A stretch of 64,000 nucleotides of DNA from contig NZ_CP019791.1 in the NCBI RefSeq assembly GCF_002007645.1, forward strand, positions 3,092,593 through 3,156,592. The letters run 5' to 3'. Source of the DNA: Anaerohalosphaera lusitana (GTDB lineage: Bacteria > Planctomycetota > Phycisphaerae > Sedimentisphaerales > Anaerohalosphaeraceae). The position numbers and the translations under genes were made by a program. This document shows positions 51,555-59,840 of this stretch, in pieces; the first letter of the stretch is position 1, and each line of letters opens with the position of its first letter. A model generated the notes under the pieces. The model was not told the DNA's origin. It did no database searches and saw only the letters and a program-made list of their open reading frames with translations.

Positions 51555-52259
51555 ATGAATCAGCATGTAAAAGCGACAGATGTAAAAAAGGCCCGCATTC
51601 TGCTGGTAGATGACCACCCCATAGTCAGGCAAGGATTAAGTGAACTGATCAACCACGAAGACGACATGGTTGTCTGCGGCCACGCTGAAGAATCCTATGA
51701 AGCAATGTCTTTCATCCGAAATGAGACTCTTGACATGGTCATAGTTGACATTTCCCTGCGTGAAACCAGCGGGATGGAACTGATCAAGGACATACGTGCA
51801 CAGAGACCTCACATGCCTATACTCACACTTTCAATGCATGACGAGTCACTTTACGCTGAGCGTGCGCTGCGGGCAGGAGCGAACGGGTACGTTATGAAAC
51901 AGGAAGCCACAGACGTATTGGTTGGCGCAATTCGCAAGGTCATGGACGGCGAATTACATCTCAGTGACAATATGGCTGCCAGAATGGTACGCAAGCTAGT
52001 CGGCGGTAAAATGAAAGTGGAATCATCCCCGATTGACCGTCTCAGCGATCGGGAACTGGAGGTATTTAGACTAACAGGCCAGGGCCTTGGAACAAGGCAC
52101 ATTGCTGAAAGGCTCCATCTGAGCATAAAAACGATCGAAACCTACAGAGCACACATCAAGGAAAAGCTTAGCTTAGGTGATGCTGCCGAACTTTTGCAGT
52201 ATGCCATACAGTGGGTAAACAGCGAAGTGATGTCGCAACCGCCTGAAACGCGGACCTGA
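51555..52259 (+). CDS. NarL/FixJ-type response regulator
   Basis: A 234-residue transcription factor: receiver domain with Asp65 in MVIVDISLRE and DDHPIVRQGL at the start, then a LuxR-type helix-turn-helix (about 165-225, LSDRELEVFRLTGQGLGTRHIAERLHLSIKTIETYRAHI). It is the probable output of the two HisKA_3 kinases ahead, which is the standard partner family. AAGAGG precedes the ATG. Target genes are unknown, but the neighbouring polysaccharide genes are candidates. Confidence 0.95.
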   Translation: MNQHVKATDVKKARILLVDDHPIVRQGLSELINHEDDMVVCGHAEESYEAMSFIRNETLDMVIVDISLRETSGMELIKDIRAQRPHMPILTLSMHDESLYAERALRAGANGYVMKQEATDVLVGAIRKVMDGELHLSDNMAARMVRKLVGGKMKVESSPIDRLSDRELEVFRLTGQGLGTRHIAERLHLSIKTIETYRAHIKEKLSLGDAAELLQYAIQWVNSEVMSQPPETRT

Positions 52260-52501
52260 GCCCGGGGGTAAAGCGTTAATACCAATGGGGGAGACAATTC
52301 AAGCAGTACACTCTGTGATAATCATAGACAACTGCACCTTCGACTGACCTTCTTATGCAAATGCTAAACCAAAGTCGCATTGTCTGTGATAACTGTTAAG
52401 GGTCTGACCGGAGGGACATTGAGACGGATATCCCGATTTACTGCTGAGCTCCTCATGCTATAATGTTGAGGCAAAAGTCTAAAAAGGAGCTTTGCTTTGT
52501 G

Positions 52502-53731
52502 ATGGGCCCATCGCTGAAAATTGTCTTTGTATCGTCATTCAAGCCGCGTAAATGCGGGATAGCCTCCTTTACCAGCGATCTCATATCAAGCACAAAGATG
52601 CTTCAGGGTGAACGTTTTTTTCCTGAAGTGATAGCCCTTGAGAGCGATGGTGAGTTCCAATACGATAAGCCCGTAACACTCCGCCTGAGAAAGAATGCGG
52701 AGTATCATTATGTATACGCCGCCGATTACGTAAACATGAGTGATGTTGACATGGTATGCATACAGCACGAGTACGGCCTCTTTGGCGGCGAGGCAGGCAG
52801 CCATCTTTCGATATTCCTCGAACGTGTAAAAAAACCGGTCATCACTACCCTGCATACCATATTGGACAAGCCCGACGTAAAGCAGTTCGAGCTTCTCAAG
52901 GAGATATGCGGCCGATCCGATAAGGTTGTGGTGATGAGTTACAGGGGGGCAACTTTGCTCAAAGAACTGTACCGGGTACCGGCTCGAAAAATAATACATA
53001 TCCCTCATGGCATACCTGATTTCCCATTTTCCGAAAGCACATCATGGAAGCGTGAATTAAATCTCGGTGACAGGCGTATAATCACGACATTCGGCCTTCT
53101 AAGCCCTAACAAAGGCATAGAAATAATGCTGAAAGCACTTACCACCATCATCAAGACCGATCCATCGGTACTTTACATGGTTTTAGGCACCGTACACCCG
53201 GAAATAGTGCGAAGAGAAGGTTACACCCTCCAAACCGATCTGGCGAAGAAAGCAAAACAGCTCGGAGTTGCAGGCCATGTAGCCTTTTATAATCGATTCG
53301 TAAGTGACCGTGAACTCCTAACCTTTTTGGGTGCTACAGACGTATATGTCAGCCCCTATCTGCATCCTGAGCAGGTTTCCAGCGGAACACTGGCCTTTGC
53401 GATAGGTTTTGGCAAAGCCGTGGTGTCTACGCCCTTTTACGCAGCGCAGGAATTGTTGGCCGATGGCAGAGGAAAACTGGTAGATTTCGGCAACAGTGAA
53501 GAACTTGCAGATACAGTAATCGATATTATCACCCATCCTGGCAAGTTGTGGGACATGAGAAGGCGTGCCTATGCTTACGGAAGGGAGATGCGATGGTCGA
53601 AAGTGAGCCGGGCCTACTGGGATCTGTTTTTGTCATGCCTTGAAAACAGAACCGAATCATACAATATTGTTACGACGGACGAAACCAGGTTGCCTTTTTT
53701 GCCCCATAACGCTCGAAACAAGGGACCATAA
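52502..53731 (+). CDS. GT4-type glycosyltransferase
   Basis: A 409-residue glycosyltransferase with the GT-B fold. An N-terminal VFVSSFKPRKCGIASFTSDL segment is typical of a GT4 subgroup. The C-terminal domain has ITTFGLLSPNKGIEIMLKAL, YVSPYLHPEQVSSGTLAFAIGFGKAVVSTPFY (the nucleotide-sugar E-x7-E region) and so uses an activated sugar, retaining configuration. AAGGAG lies 12 bases before ATG 52502, and an adjoining GTG at 52499 is equally possible. No membrane helix was seen. It may act on the glycan made by the surrounding deoxysugar genes. Confidence 0.88.
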   Translation: MGPSLKIVFVSSFKPRKCGIASFTSDLISSTKMLQGERFFPEVIALESDGEFQYDKPVTLRLRKNAEYHYVYAADYVNMSDVDMVCIQHEYGLFGGEAGSHLSIFLERVKKPVITTLHTILDKPDVKQFELLKEICGRSDKVVVMSYRGATLLKELYRVPARKIIHIPHGIPDFPFSESTSWKRELNLGDRRIITTFGLLSPNKGIEIMLKALTTIIKTDPSVLYMVLGTVHPEIVRREGYTLQTDLAKKAKQLGVAGHVAFYNRFVSDRELLTFLGATDVYVSPYLHPEQVSSGTLAFAIGFGKAVVSTPFYAAQELLADGRGKLVDFGNSEELADTVIDIITHPGKLWDMRRRAYAYGREMRWSKVSRAYWDLFLSCLENRTESYNIVTTDETRLPFLPHNARNKGP

Positions 53732-53949
53732 GAAAAGAAAACAGTTTTCCAAACTAAATAATATTATAGGTGTACATATTGCTTTGAATTTAATAAAATA
53801 GATATTGTTTCGAACTGAGAGACCGAAATACCAGGCGGATCGTAGGGATGTGCCGTTGATGACGGCGGAGTTGCGATAAACAGGGGTTGCCGGGAGAATC
53901 GGCAATCTAATGCACGCCAAAAAGTGATTATGAATGTGGGAGTTCGAGG

Positions 53950-54441
53950 ATGGTTCGCGAAACGACAATACTTATTGCTGAAGACGATGCAGGCCACTTT
54001 CTGCTGGTTAAGAAGAACCTCTGGCAAAGTTGTGTAGCTCAAGACATTCTTCACTTCAAGGACGGACAGGAGGTGCTTAATTTTTTGTTCAAGAGAGGTG
54101 ATGGACCGGTCAGAGAAGATGGACGCAGTTACCTGCTTCTTCTGGACATAAGAATGCCCAAAGTTGATGGTCGGGAGGTTCTCAGACAGATCAAACAGGA
54201 TGAAGACCTGCGTGATATGCCTGTGATCATGCTGACCACCACTGATGCACCTGACGAAATAAACCGTTGCTATGAGCTTGGCTGCAGCTTCTACATAATC
54301 AAGCCCGTTGATTACAGAGATTTTATGGATTCCGTCTCTAACCTTGGGGCATTTTTATCACTGTCAGGCGTTAAAATTCCCAGCCTTGCCGGATCGGGCG
54401 AGCATGAGCATATAGCTTCTGAACATAAGAGTCCTTACTGA
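53950..54441 (+). CDS. Rcp1-like single-domain response regulator
   Basis: A 163-residue stand-alone receiver with the Rcp1-type sequence: acidic pocket EDD (11-13), phosphoacceptor Asp66 in YLLLLDIRMPKVDG, conserved Thr in MLTTTDAPDE and Lys in YIIKPVDY. There is no output domain, so it passes phosphate on or binds a target protein. Rcp1-like regulators often serve phytochrome-type or PAS kinases. GGGAG is 7 bases before the ATG. The YbaK-like gene follows after 32 bases. Confidence 0.92.
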   Translation: MVRETTILIAEDDAGHFLLVKKNLWQSCVAQDILHFKDGQEVLNFLFKRGDGPVREDGRSYLLLLDIRMPKVDGREVLRQIKQDEDLRDMPVIMLTTTDAPDEINRCYELGCSFYIIKPVDYRDFMDSVSNLGAFLSLSGVKIPSLAGSGEHEHIASEHKSPY

Positions 54442-54473
54442 AGGTTCGAGGGGAAGAACCAGGAGGCAAGATC

Positions 54474-54935
54474 ATGAACTGCGTTGAATTTCTGGAAAAT
54501 GCAGGAGCTCACTTCAGCAGATCTGAACGGATTTCTGCCTTCACCTCACAGCAGGCCGTTGCTGAAAAGTGTCAGATTGCCGGCATAGCCAAAGCCGTCG
54601 CTCAAGCCTTGAGAATAGATGACGAAATTTTCCTGTTCGTATACCCTGAGGACCATGCAATAGACATGGATTCTGTGCGCGATGAGTTTGGAGCTGAATC
54701 TGTACATAGAGTCAACCAACAAGAATTGCTCTCTTTAGAGCATATCAAAAGCTCGTCCCTAACACCTCTGGGCAGCATGTACGGCCTGCTCACATTTGTG
54801 GACCGTAAAATAGGAATGCAAGATTATCTGGTTTTCAGCGATCCCGAAACCGGTGTTGATCTATGCATGGAACTGCCAGAATACAGAAGGTTGACCCATC
54901 CCAGGATGTTCAGCTTCGCTTACTCCACCCGGTGA
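54474..54935 (+). CDS. YbaK/EbsC-like protein (aminoacyl-tRNA deacylase family)
   Basis: A 153-residue protein that fits the YbaK/ProX/INS fold: AFTSQQAVAEKCQIAGIAKAVAQAL at about 22-46, FLFVYPEDHAIDMDSVRDEFGAESVHRV, LGSMYGLLTFVDRKIGMQDYLVFS and a C-terminal RRLTHPRMFSFAY. Family members hydrolyse mischarged aminoacyl-tRNAs such as Ala-tRNA-Pro; the key Lys (AKAV) is present, but a deacylase role is not proven. Some stand-alone relatives have unknown functions. AGGAGG precedes the ATG. Its pairing with an Rcp1-like regulator is unusual. Confidence 0.7.
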   Translation: MNCVEFLENAGAHFSRSERISAFTSQQAVAEKCQIAGIAKAVAQALRIDDEIFLFVYPEDHAIDMDSVRDEFGAESVHRVNQQELLSLEHIKSSSLTPLGSMYGLLTFVDRKIGMQDYLVFSDPETGVDLCMELPEYRRLTHPRMFSFAYSTR

Positions 54936-54973
54936 AACATTTTCTGTGAGCATAATTCCAGAACTCACGTAGT

Positions 54974-55117
54974 GATTATGTAAAGCCAGGTTCTTGCCAG
55001 ACCTGAGCAAGATCAGGAAGCCAGGTACGAATGCCTTTAAGGCTGAGATATGACAATAAGACCTATTGTCCGGCTCTTGATGAGGGTTCAGGCGTGCTCA
55101 TGAGCCTGGTTTTTATA
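54974..55117 (+). ncRNA. Possible structured RNA with tandem AGCCAGGT blocks
   Basis: Downstream of the YbaK-like gene two blocks each begin AGCCAGGT and contain TGCC and CTGAG at similar offsets (starting near 54988 and 55020). Within the first, CTTGC pairs with GCAAG, and CAGGT with ACCTG as an alternative. The region ends at the terminator 55071-55117. It may be a leader element, a small RNA or the 3' end of the preceding transcript. No known riboswitch consensus was recognised. Confidence 0.3.
55071..55117 (+). terminator. Strong intrinsic terminator
   Basis: GGCTC pairs with GAGCC and, inside it after a three-base bulge, ATGAG pairs with CTCAT, closing a 12-base loop; a run of five T follows TGG. 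It lies about 140 bases past the YbaK-like gene and ends that transcript or a small RNA. Confidence 0.75.
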
Positions 55118-55313
55118 TTTGAACACCAATTATTATCCATTCCCCCTATGCAAAACTGGCAAATACTATGCACTAGGACCGCGTTCACAGATTTACCTAT
55201 TCGCAAAGAGGCCCTGCCCCGATTGACGTTTGTAGATTGTTTCGTTAGCTTGATACTGTGACGAATTTAGTATTTTGTCAAAGAACTATGTTTTACCTAA
55301 GGGGGATCTTCCT

Positions 55314-56198
55314 ATGGGGCATGAACCTACACTCAGCGCAATGAAAGTAGCTATACTTGCAGGAGGCTTGGGTTCCAGATTGGCCGAAGAAACGCATTTG
55401 AAACCCAAACCAATGGTCGAAGTTGGCGGCAAGCCGATACTGTGGCACATCATGAGACACTATTCATATTACGGCTTCAGAAAATTTGCAATCGCCTTAG
55501 GCTACAAAGGTGACTACATAAAAAAATATATGACAGATTACTGCATGATGCACAGCGACCTGACTGTTGACATGCACAGCGGATCTGTAAAGGTCCACAA
55601 CGGCGGATCCCTGGACTGGTTAGTTGAACTCGTGGACACCGGACTGCACACCATGACCGGAGGACGGATCAAACGGCTGGAACCTCTGATCGGCAATCAA
55701 ACATTCATGCTGACCTGGGGAGATGGTGTTTCGGACATCGATCTTCGCAAGCTGCTGGCCTTCCACCGATCGCACGGCAAACTGGCTACTCTCACCGCTG
55801 TTCATCCTACCGCCAGGTTCGGCCATTTGGACCTGGATGGTGATTCTGTGGTCGAGTTTTCCGAAAAGCCCCAGACCCGGGAAGGTTGGATAAACGGCGC
55901 TTTCTTCGTGCTGGAACCAGAAATATTTGACTACATAGACGGCGACGGCACGCAATGGGAGAAAGAACCATTGGAAAGGTTGGCGATGGACGGCCAGCTC
56001 ATGGCGTACAAGCACACTTCCTTCTGGCAGTGCATGGATACTCTGAGAGACAAACGCCTGCTTGACTCTCTCTGGGATTCTGGAAAAGCCCCCTGGAAAG
56101 TCTGGGAAAGTGGTCCTGCAGCCGAAAGAAGGATTCGCGAAATAAGCGACAACTCTCCAAATCAGCGATCAAAACAAACGTATGAGGTGAAAGTATGA
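55314..56198 (+). CDS. rfbF: Glucose-1-phosphate cytidylyltransferase
   Basis: A 294-residue enzyme making CDP-glucose from CTP and glucose-1-phosphate. The signature VAILAGGLGSRLAEET (about 12-27) and KPKPMVEVGGKPILWHI are the RfbF/AscA form rather than RmlA. LTWGDGVSDIDL and a GWINGAFFVLEPE segment are typical of cytidylyltransferases. AAGGGGG lies 8 bases before the ATG at 55314; the frame opens with TTG at 55275. The SDR gene overlaps its end by 4 bases. CDP-glucose is the entry point for 3,6-dideoxy and branched sugars. Confidence 0.93.
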   Translation: MGHEPTLSAMKVAILAGGLGSRLAEETHLKPKPMVEVGGKPILWHIMRHYSYYGFRKFAIALGYKGDYIKKYMTDYCMMHSDLTVDMHSGSVKVHNGGSLDWLVELVDTGLHTMTGGRIKRLEPLIGNQTFMLTWGDGVSDIDLRKLLAFHRSHGKLATLTAVHPTARFGHLDLDGDSVVEFSEKPQTREGWINGAFFVLEPEIFDYIDGDGTQWEKEPLERLAMDGQLMAYKHTSFWQCMDTLRDKRLLDSLWDSGKAPWKVWESGPAAERRIREISDNSPNQRSKQTYEVKV

Positions 56199-57271
56199 AA
56201 GTTTTAGTCACAGGATCTCAAGGATATATCGGAACGGTCCTGACGCCATTACTGAAGGCTCAAGGACATGAGGTTACCGGCCTGGACGTAGATCTTTACG
56301 AACAATGCACTTTCGGCACAGATATGCCCGATATACCGTTTATTCACAAGGATGTACGTGATATTGCATTGGACGACCTGCAAGGATATGACGCCGTCAT
56401 ACACCTGGCTGCCTTGTCCAATGATCCGCTGGGCTTTCTGAATCCCGAGCTGACACTGGACATCAATTACAGGGCCTCTGCAAAGCTTGCTGAACTGTCC
56501 AAAGCTGCAGGTGTGAAACGTTTCGTTTTTTCTTCGTCCTGTAGCAACTATGGAGCTGGAGGAGAAGATTTCCTTACAGAAGAGTCACCATTCAACCCGG
56601 TAACTCCCTACGGCGAATCGAAAGTATTGGCCGAGAAAGCCATTTCCGCCCTTGCTGACGACTCGTTCAGTCCGATCTTCTTGCGCAACGCAACCGCATA
56701 CGGAGTCTCACCCAGGCTCAGATTCGATCTTGTTCTCAATAATCTTGTTGCCTGGGCCTTCACTACCGGCCTGGTCTATCTGAAAAGCGATGGAACACCC
56801 TGGCGCCCCATAGTACATGTGGAGGACATTTCCAGAGCATTCGGGGCGGTCCTGCAGACCCCTCGTTCAGCAATACATAATCAGGCCTTCAATGTCGGCG
56901 TCAACTCCGACAATCACCGCATAAAAGACATCGCACTGATCGTATCAGACACTGTCCCCGGCTGTCGCATAAAGATCGCGTCCAATGCATCACCTGACAA
57001 AAGATGCTACAGGGTTGATTGCAGCAAGATCCAACGAATCATACCAGAGTTCAAACCGCAATGGGATACAAGAAAAGGTGCCTACGAACTCTTCAGAGCT
57101 TACAGAAAGCACGGGCTGAAGCTGGAAGACTTTGAGGGACCGAGATTCCAACGAATAGGCCATATAAGAAAGATGCTTGAAAGAAAGAAACTGAATGACC
57201 AGTTACGCTGGCAGACATGTAAGATAACAGATCGCTCTCAAGAGAGCACACAGTCGGTTCCAACGACCTGA
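56195..57271 (+). CDS. NAD-dependent sugar epimerase/dehydratase (SDR)
   Basis: A 358-residue extended short-chain dehydrogenase: Rossmann motif GSQGYIGTVL (7-16), HLAALSNDPLG, catalytic FSSSCSNYGAGG and TPYGESK (Tyr and Lys of the active site). The active-site triad is SCS with no TDE, which speaks for an epimerase, reductase or 4-ketosugar-processing enzyme rather than a 4,6-dehydratase. It acts on a nucleotide sugar in the cytosol. Its start overlaps rfbF (ATGA). Because rfbG is absent from the window, the order of reactions in this pathway is open. Confidence 0.88.
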   Translation: MKVLVTGSQGYIGTVLTPLLKAQGHEVTGLDVDLYEQCTFGTDMPDIPFIHKDVRDIALDDLQGYDAVIHLAALSNDPLGFLNPELTLDINYRASAKLAELSKAAGVKRFVFSSSCSNYGAGGEDFLTEESPFNPVTPYGESKVLAEKAISALADDSFSPIFLRNATAYGVSPRLRFDLVLNNLVAWAFTTGLVYLKSDGTPWRPIVHVEDISRAFGAVLQTPRSAIHNQAFNVGVNSDNHRIKDIALIVSDTVPGCRIKIASNASPDKRCYRVDCSKIQRIIPEFKPQWDTRKGAYELFRAYRKHGLKLEDFEGPRFQRIGHIRKMLERKKLNDQLRWQTCKITDRSQESTQSVPTT

Positions 57272-57298
57272 ACAACTGAATCATCGGAGAGGATAGCC

Positions 57299-58531
57299 AT
57301 GCTCACAAAGACAAAGGTAAAGTGCAGATCCTGCGGAGAAGAAAACCTGAATACATTTCTGGATTTAGGCCATACCCCCGTAGCGGACAGGATACTTACG
57401 GCGGAACAACTGCAGCAGCCCGAGCCAAGGTACCCGCTCGAAGTAGCTTTTTGCCCGGAATGCTCGCTCGTACAGATCCTCGAAACAGTCGACCCAAAAG
57501 AGCTTTTCTGCAACGACTACCCTTACTACTCTTCCGTCTCTGCATATCTCATGGAACATTCGAGAAGGAATGCCGAGGAGTTGATCGAATCCCGTAAGTT
57601 AAACGGAGACAGTTTTGTCGTAGAACTCGCCAGCAATGACGGCTATCTTTTGCGAAATTATGTTGAGCATTCAATAGATTGCCTGGGTATTGACCCGGCT
57701 GAAGGGCCCGCCCGCGCTGCACAAAAGATCGGCGTCCCAACACTTTGCACATTCTTCACGGAGCAGCTAGCCGAAAGACTGGCCCGCCAGGGCAAAAAGG
57801 CTGATGTCATCCACGCCAACAACGTGCTGGCACATGTGGCCGATACTAATGGCTTCGTATCTGGCATACGAACCTTGCTCAAGGACGACGGTGTCGCGGT
57901 GATCGAGGTGCCTTATCTACACGACCTGATTCGTAAATGTGAGTTTGACACCATTTACCATCAGCACCTTTGCTACTTCTCCGTACACGCTCTGCGAAAA
58001 CTCTTCAAGTCACACGGCTTATCACTTAACAGAGCTCGAAAACTTGACATACACGGAGGCTCCTTGCGCCTGTTCGTAGAGCCATTCGAAAAAGTTGATG
58101 CCTCCGTAACCGAACTGCTCGACGTGGAACTGCATGAGGGCATTACCAACAGGGAATTCTATCGTGACTTCGGTATTCGAGTCGCCTCTGTAAGAACTTC
58201 CCTTATTGATCTGCTGGGAACCTTAAAGAATCAGGGCAAGACCATTGCCGCTTACGGCGCCGCTGCTAAAGGCTGTATGCTTTTAAACTACGTAGGCCTG
58301 GACACCTCGATCGTAGATTACATAGTAGACTTGAATCCGCATAAACAAGGTAAATTCATGACAGGCACACATCAGCCCATATCCCCCCCTGCCAGATTGC
58401 TGGATGATATGCCCGATCATGTGCTAATCCTGGCCTGGAACTTTGCGGACGAAATAATGGAACAGCAAAAGGAATATCACGACCGGGGCGGCAGATTCAT
58501 AATACCAATCCCTGAACCGCGAATTGTATAA
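57299..58531 (+). CDS. Nucleotide-sugar C-methyltransferase
   Basis: A 410-residue SAM-dependent methyltransferase of the TylC3/NovU type with three parts: an N-terminal zinc-binding module (about 9-60, CRSCGEE ... CPECSLVQI), a central class I methyltransferase core (about 95-215, [25 protein letters not shown]) and a C-terminal domain (about 300-405, [15 protein letters not shown]). Such enzymes add a methyl to C3 of a 4-keto nucleotide sugar, forming a branched sugar. GGAGAGG precedes the ATG. It is the closest of the three to the standard family. Confidence 0.92.
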   Translation: MLTKTKVKCRSCGEENLNTFLDLGHTPVADRILTAEQLQQPEPRYPLEVAFCPECSLVQILETVDPKELFCNDYPYYSSVSAYLMEHSRRNAEELIESRKLNGDSFVVELASNDGYLLRNYVEHSIDCLGIDPAEGPARAAQKIGVPTLCTFFTEQLAERLARQGKKADVIHANNVLAHVADTNGFVSGIRTLLKDDGVAVIEVPYLHDLIRKCEFDTIYHQHLCYFSVHALRKLFKSHGLSLNRARKLDIHGGSLRLFVEPFEKVDASVTELLDVELHEGITNREFYRDFGIRVASVRTSLIDLLGTLKNQGKTIAAYGAAAKGCMLLNYVGLDTSIVDYIVDLNPHKQGKFMTGTHQPISPPARLLDDMPDHVLILAWNFADEIMEQQKEYHDRGGRFIIPIPEPRIV

Positions 58532-58557
58532 ACTAAGTCATGAAATGTGGAGTAGGA

Positions 58558-59829
58558 ATGAAAACCATCAGTTTGAGATCATCAAAACAGTATGTCAGTC
58601 CGCAGAAGCTGGAAGAAGATACCGGCATAAAACTAAGAACATACAACTGCCCATCCTGTGAATCACAAGACGTTCATTGCTTTTATCACGTGCCAGAACT
58701 TCCTGTTCACAGTGTGCTGCTTCTAAAAAGTGTTGAGGCCGCAAAAAACTGCATGCGGGGTGATGTTGCCCTGGGCATGTGTCTGCACTGCGGCTTCGTT
58801 GCGAACCTTGCTTTCGATGAAAGCCTGATCCATTACGGCACGGACTGCGAAGAAAGTCAGGCTTTTTCGTCGGTCTTCAACGTATTCCACAAGAGACTGG
58901 CGGACTACCTGATCAATAAGTACAATTTAAAAAACAAACGAATAATTGAGATCGGGTGCGGCAAAGGCGAATTCCTCACACTTCTTTGTAAACAGGGAGG
59001 CAACCAGGGACTGGGATTTGATCCGGCTTATGTGCCGGGCCGAAACGAAGAGGAAAGCACCGTCGATGTAGATTTTGTACAGGATTTCTATTCGTCCGAT
59101 TATGCCGATGAAAATGCCGACTTCATCTGCTGCAAAATGACTCTCGAACATATAAATGACACAGGCAACTTCATCCAGCAGTTGCGAGACAATATTGGAA
59201 ACCAGCACGATACAACTGTCTTCTTCCAGGTTCCAAATATAACACGTATCTTCAACGAAATCGCATTCTGGGACGTCTACTACGAGCATTGCTCTTACTT
59301 TTCCGATTCCTCACTTTGCAATCTATTTGAAATGTGCGGATTCAAGATTCTCAGAAGCTGGTCCGATTACGGCAGCCAATACCTGATGATCGAAGCCAGG
59401 CCTGCCGAAAACAACACATGGCCCGAGGATTGCGTCAAACCCGAAATGCTCGGATTGACCAGACATTTTTCAAGCTCTGTCATGCACGTTCGGGATCGAT
59501 GGAAGAAATATCTTAATAGAAATCATGAACAAAGGAAACGCACGATCTTATGGGGTTCAGGATCTAAGGCTGTGTCATTTTTGAACAGTTTGCGCATCGG
59601 AAAAGAGATAGAATACATAGTCGACATAAATGCATTCCGCCAGAATACCTACAGTGCAGGTACTGCCCAAAAAATAGTCCGCCCCCAGTTCCTAAAGGAA
59701 TACAAACCAGACGAAGTGGTGATAATGAACCCCATCTACCGTGACGAAATAGGTGGATCGCTCGCTAAAATGGGACTCACGCCGAAAATCAGCACCGTAC
59801 TACTGCCTGACGTAATGGGCGCATTGTAA
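58558..59829 (+). CDS. C-methyltransferase-like protein (paralogue 1)
   Basis: A 423-residue protein with the same architecture: N-terminal Cys module (CPSCESQDVHCFYH ... CLHCGFVANL), methyltransferase core (about 130-235, IIEIGCGKGEFLTLLC; CCKMTLEHINDTG) and a C-terminal domain (WGSGSKAVSFLNSL; VVIMNPIYRDEIG). It is more diverged from TylC3-type enzymes than its predecessor, but the SAM motif GCGKGEF is intact. The ATG at 58558 with GGAG ahead is preferred to 58540. The next gene is its closest relative in the window. Product and position of methylation are unknown; transfer to something other than sugars is possible. Confidence 0.85.
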   Translation: MKTISLRSSKQYVSPQKLEEDTGIKLRTYNCPSCESQDVHCFYHVPELPVHSVLLLKSVEAAKNCMRGDVALGMCLHCGFVANLAFDESLIHYGTDCEESQAFSSVFNVFHKRLADYLINKYNLKNKRIIEIGCGKGEFLTLLCKQGGNQGLGFDPAYVPGRNEEESTVDVDFVQDFYSSDYADENADFICCKMTLEHINDTGNFIQQLRDNIGNQHDTTVFFQVPNITRIFNEIAFWDVYYEHCSYFSDSSLCNLFEMCGFKILRSWSDYGSQYLMIEARPAENNTWPEDCVKPEMLGLTRHFSSSVMHVRDRWKKYLNRNHEQRKRTILWGSGSKAVSFLNSLRIGKEIEYIVDINAFRQNTYSAGTAQKIVRPQFLKEYKPDEVVIMNPIYRDEIGGSLAKMGLTPKISTVLLPDVMGAL

Positions 59830-59840
59830 GGAGGGATCAA

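Larger units (their letters stand above)
54936..55313. other. Gene-free stretch with structured RNA candidate
   Basis: About 380 bases between the YbaK-like gene and rfbF. The left part (54970-55117) has two similar blocks and a strong terminator, described separately. The right part (55118-55313) is AT-rich. A weak promoter pair TTGTAG and GATACT (16 bases apart, about 55230-55257) may serve the rfbF cluster. A 76-residue open frame at 55031-55261 lacks support. Confidence 0.4.

Noticed and set aside
54974-55075. Cyclic-di-GMP-I (GEMM) riboswitch
   Set aside because: A partial GTAAAGCC resemblance was seen, but the conserved core and second helix do not match.
55031-55261. 76-codon open frame downstream of the YbaK-like gene
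   Set aside because: It runs through the strong terminator at 55071-55117 and lacks a ribosome site.
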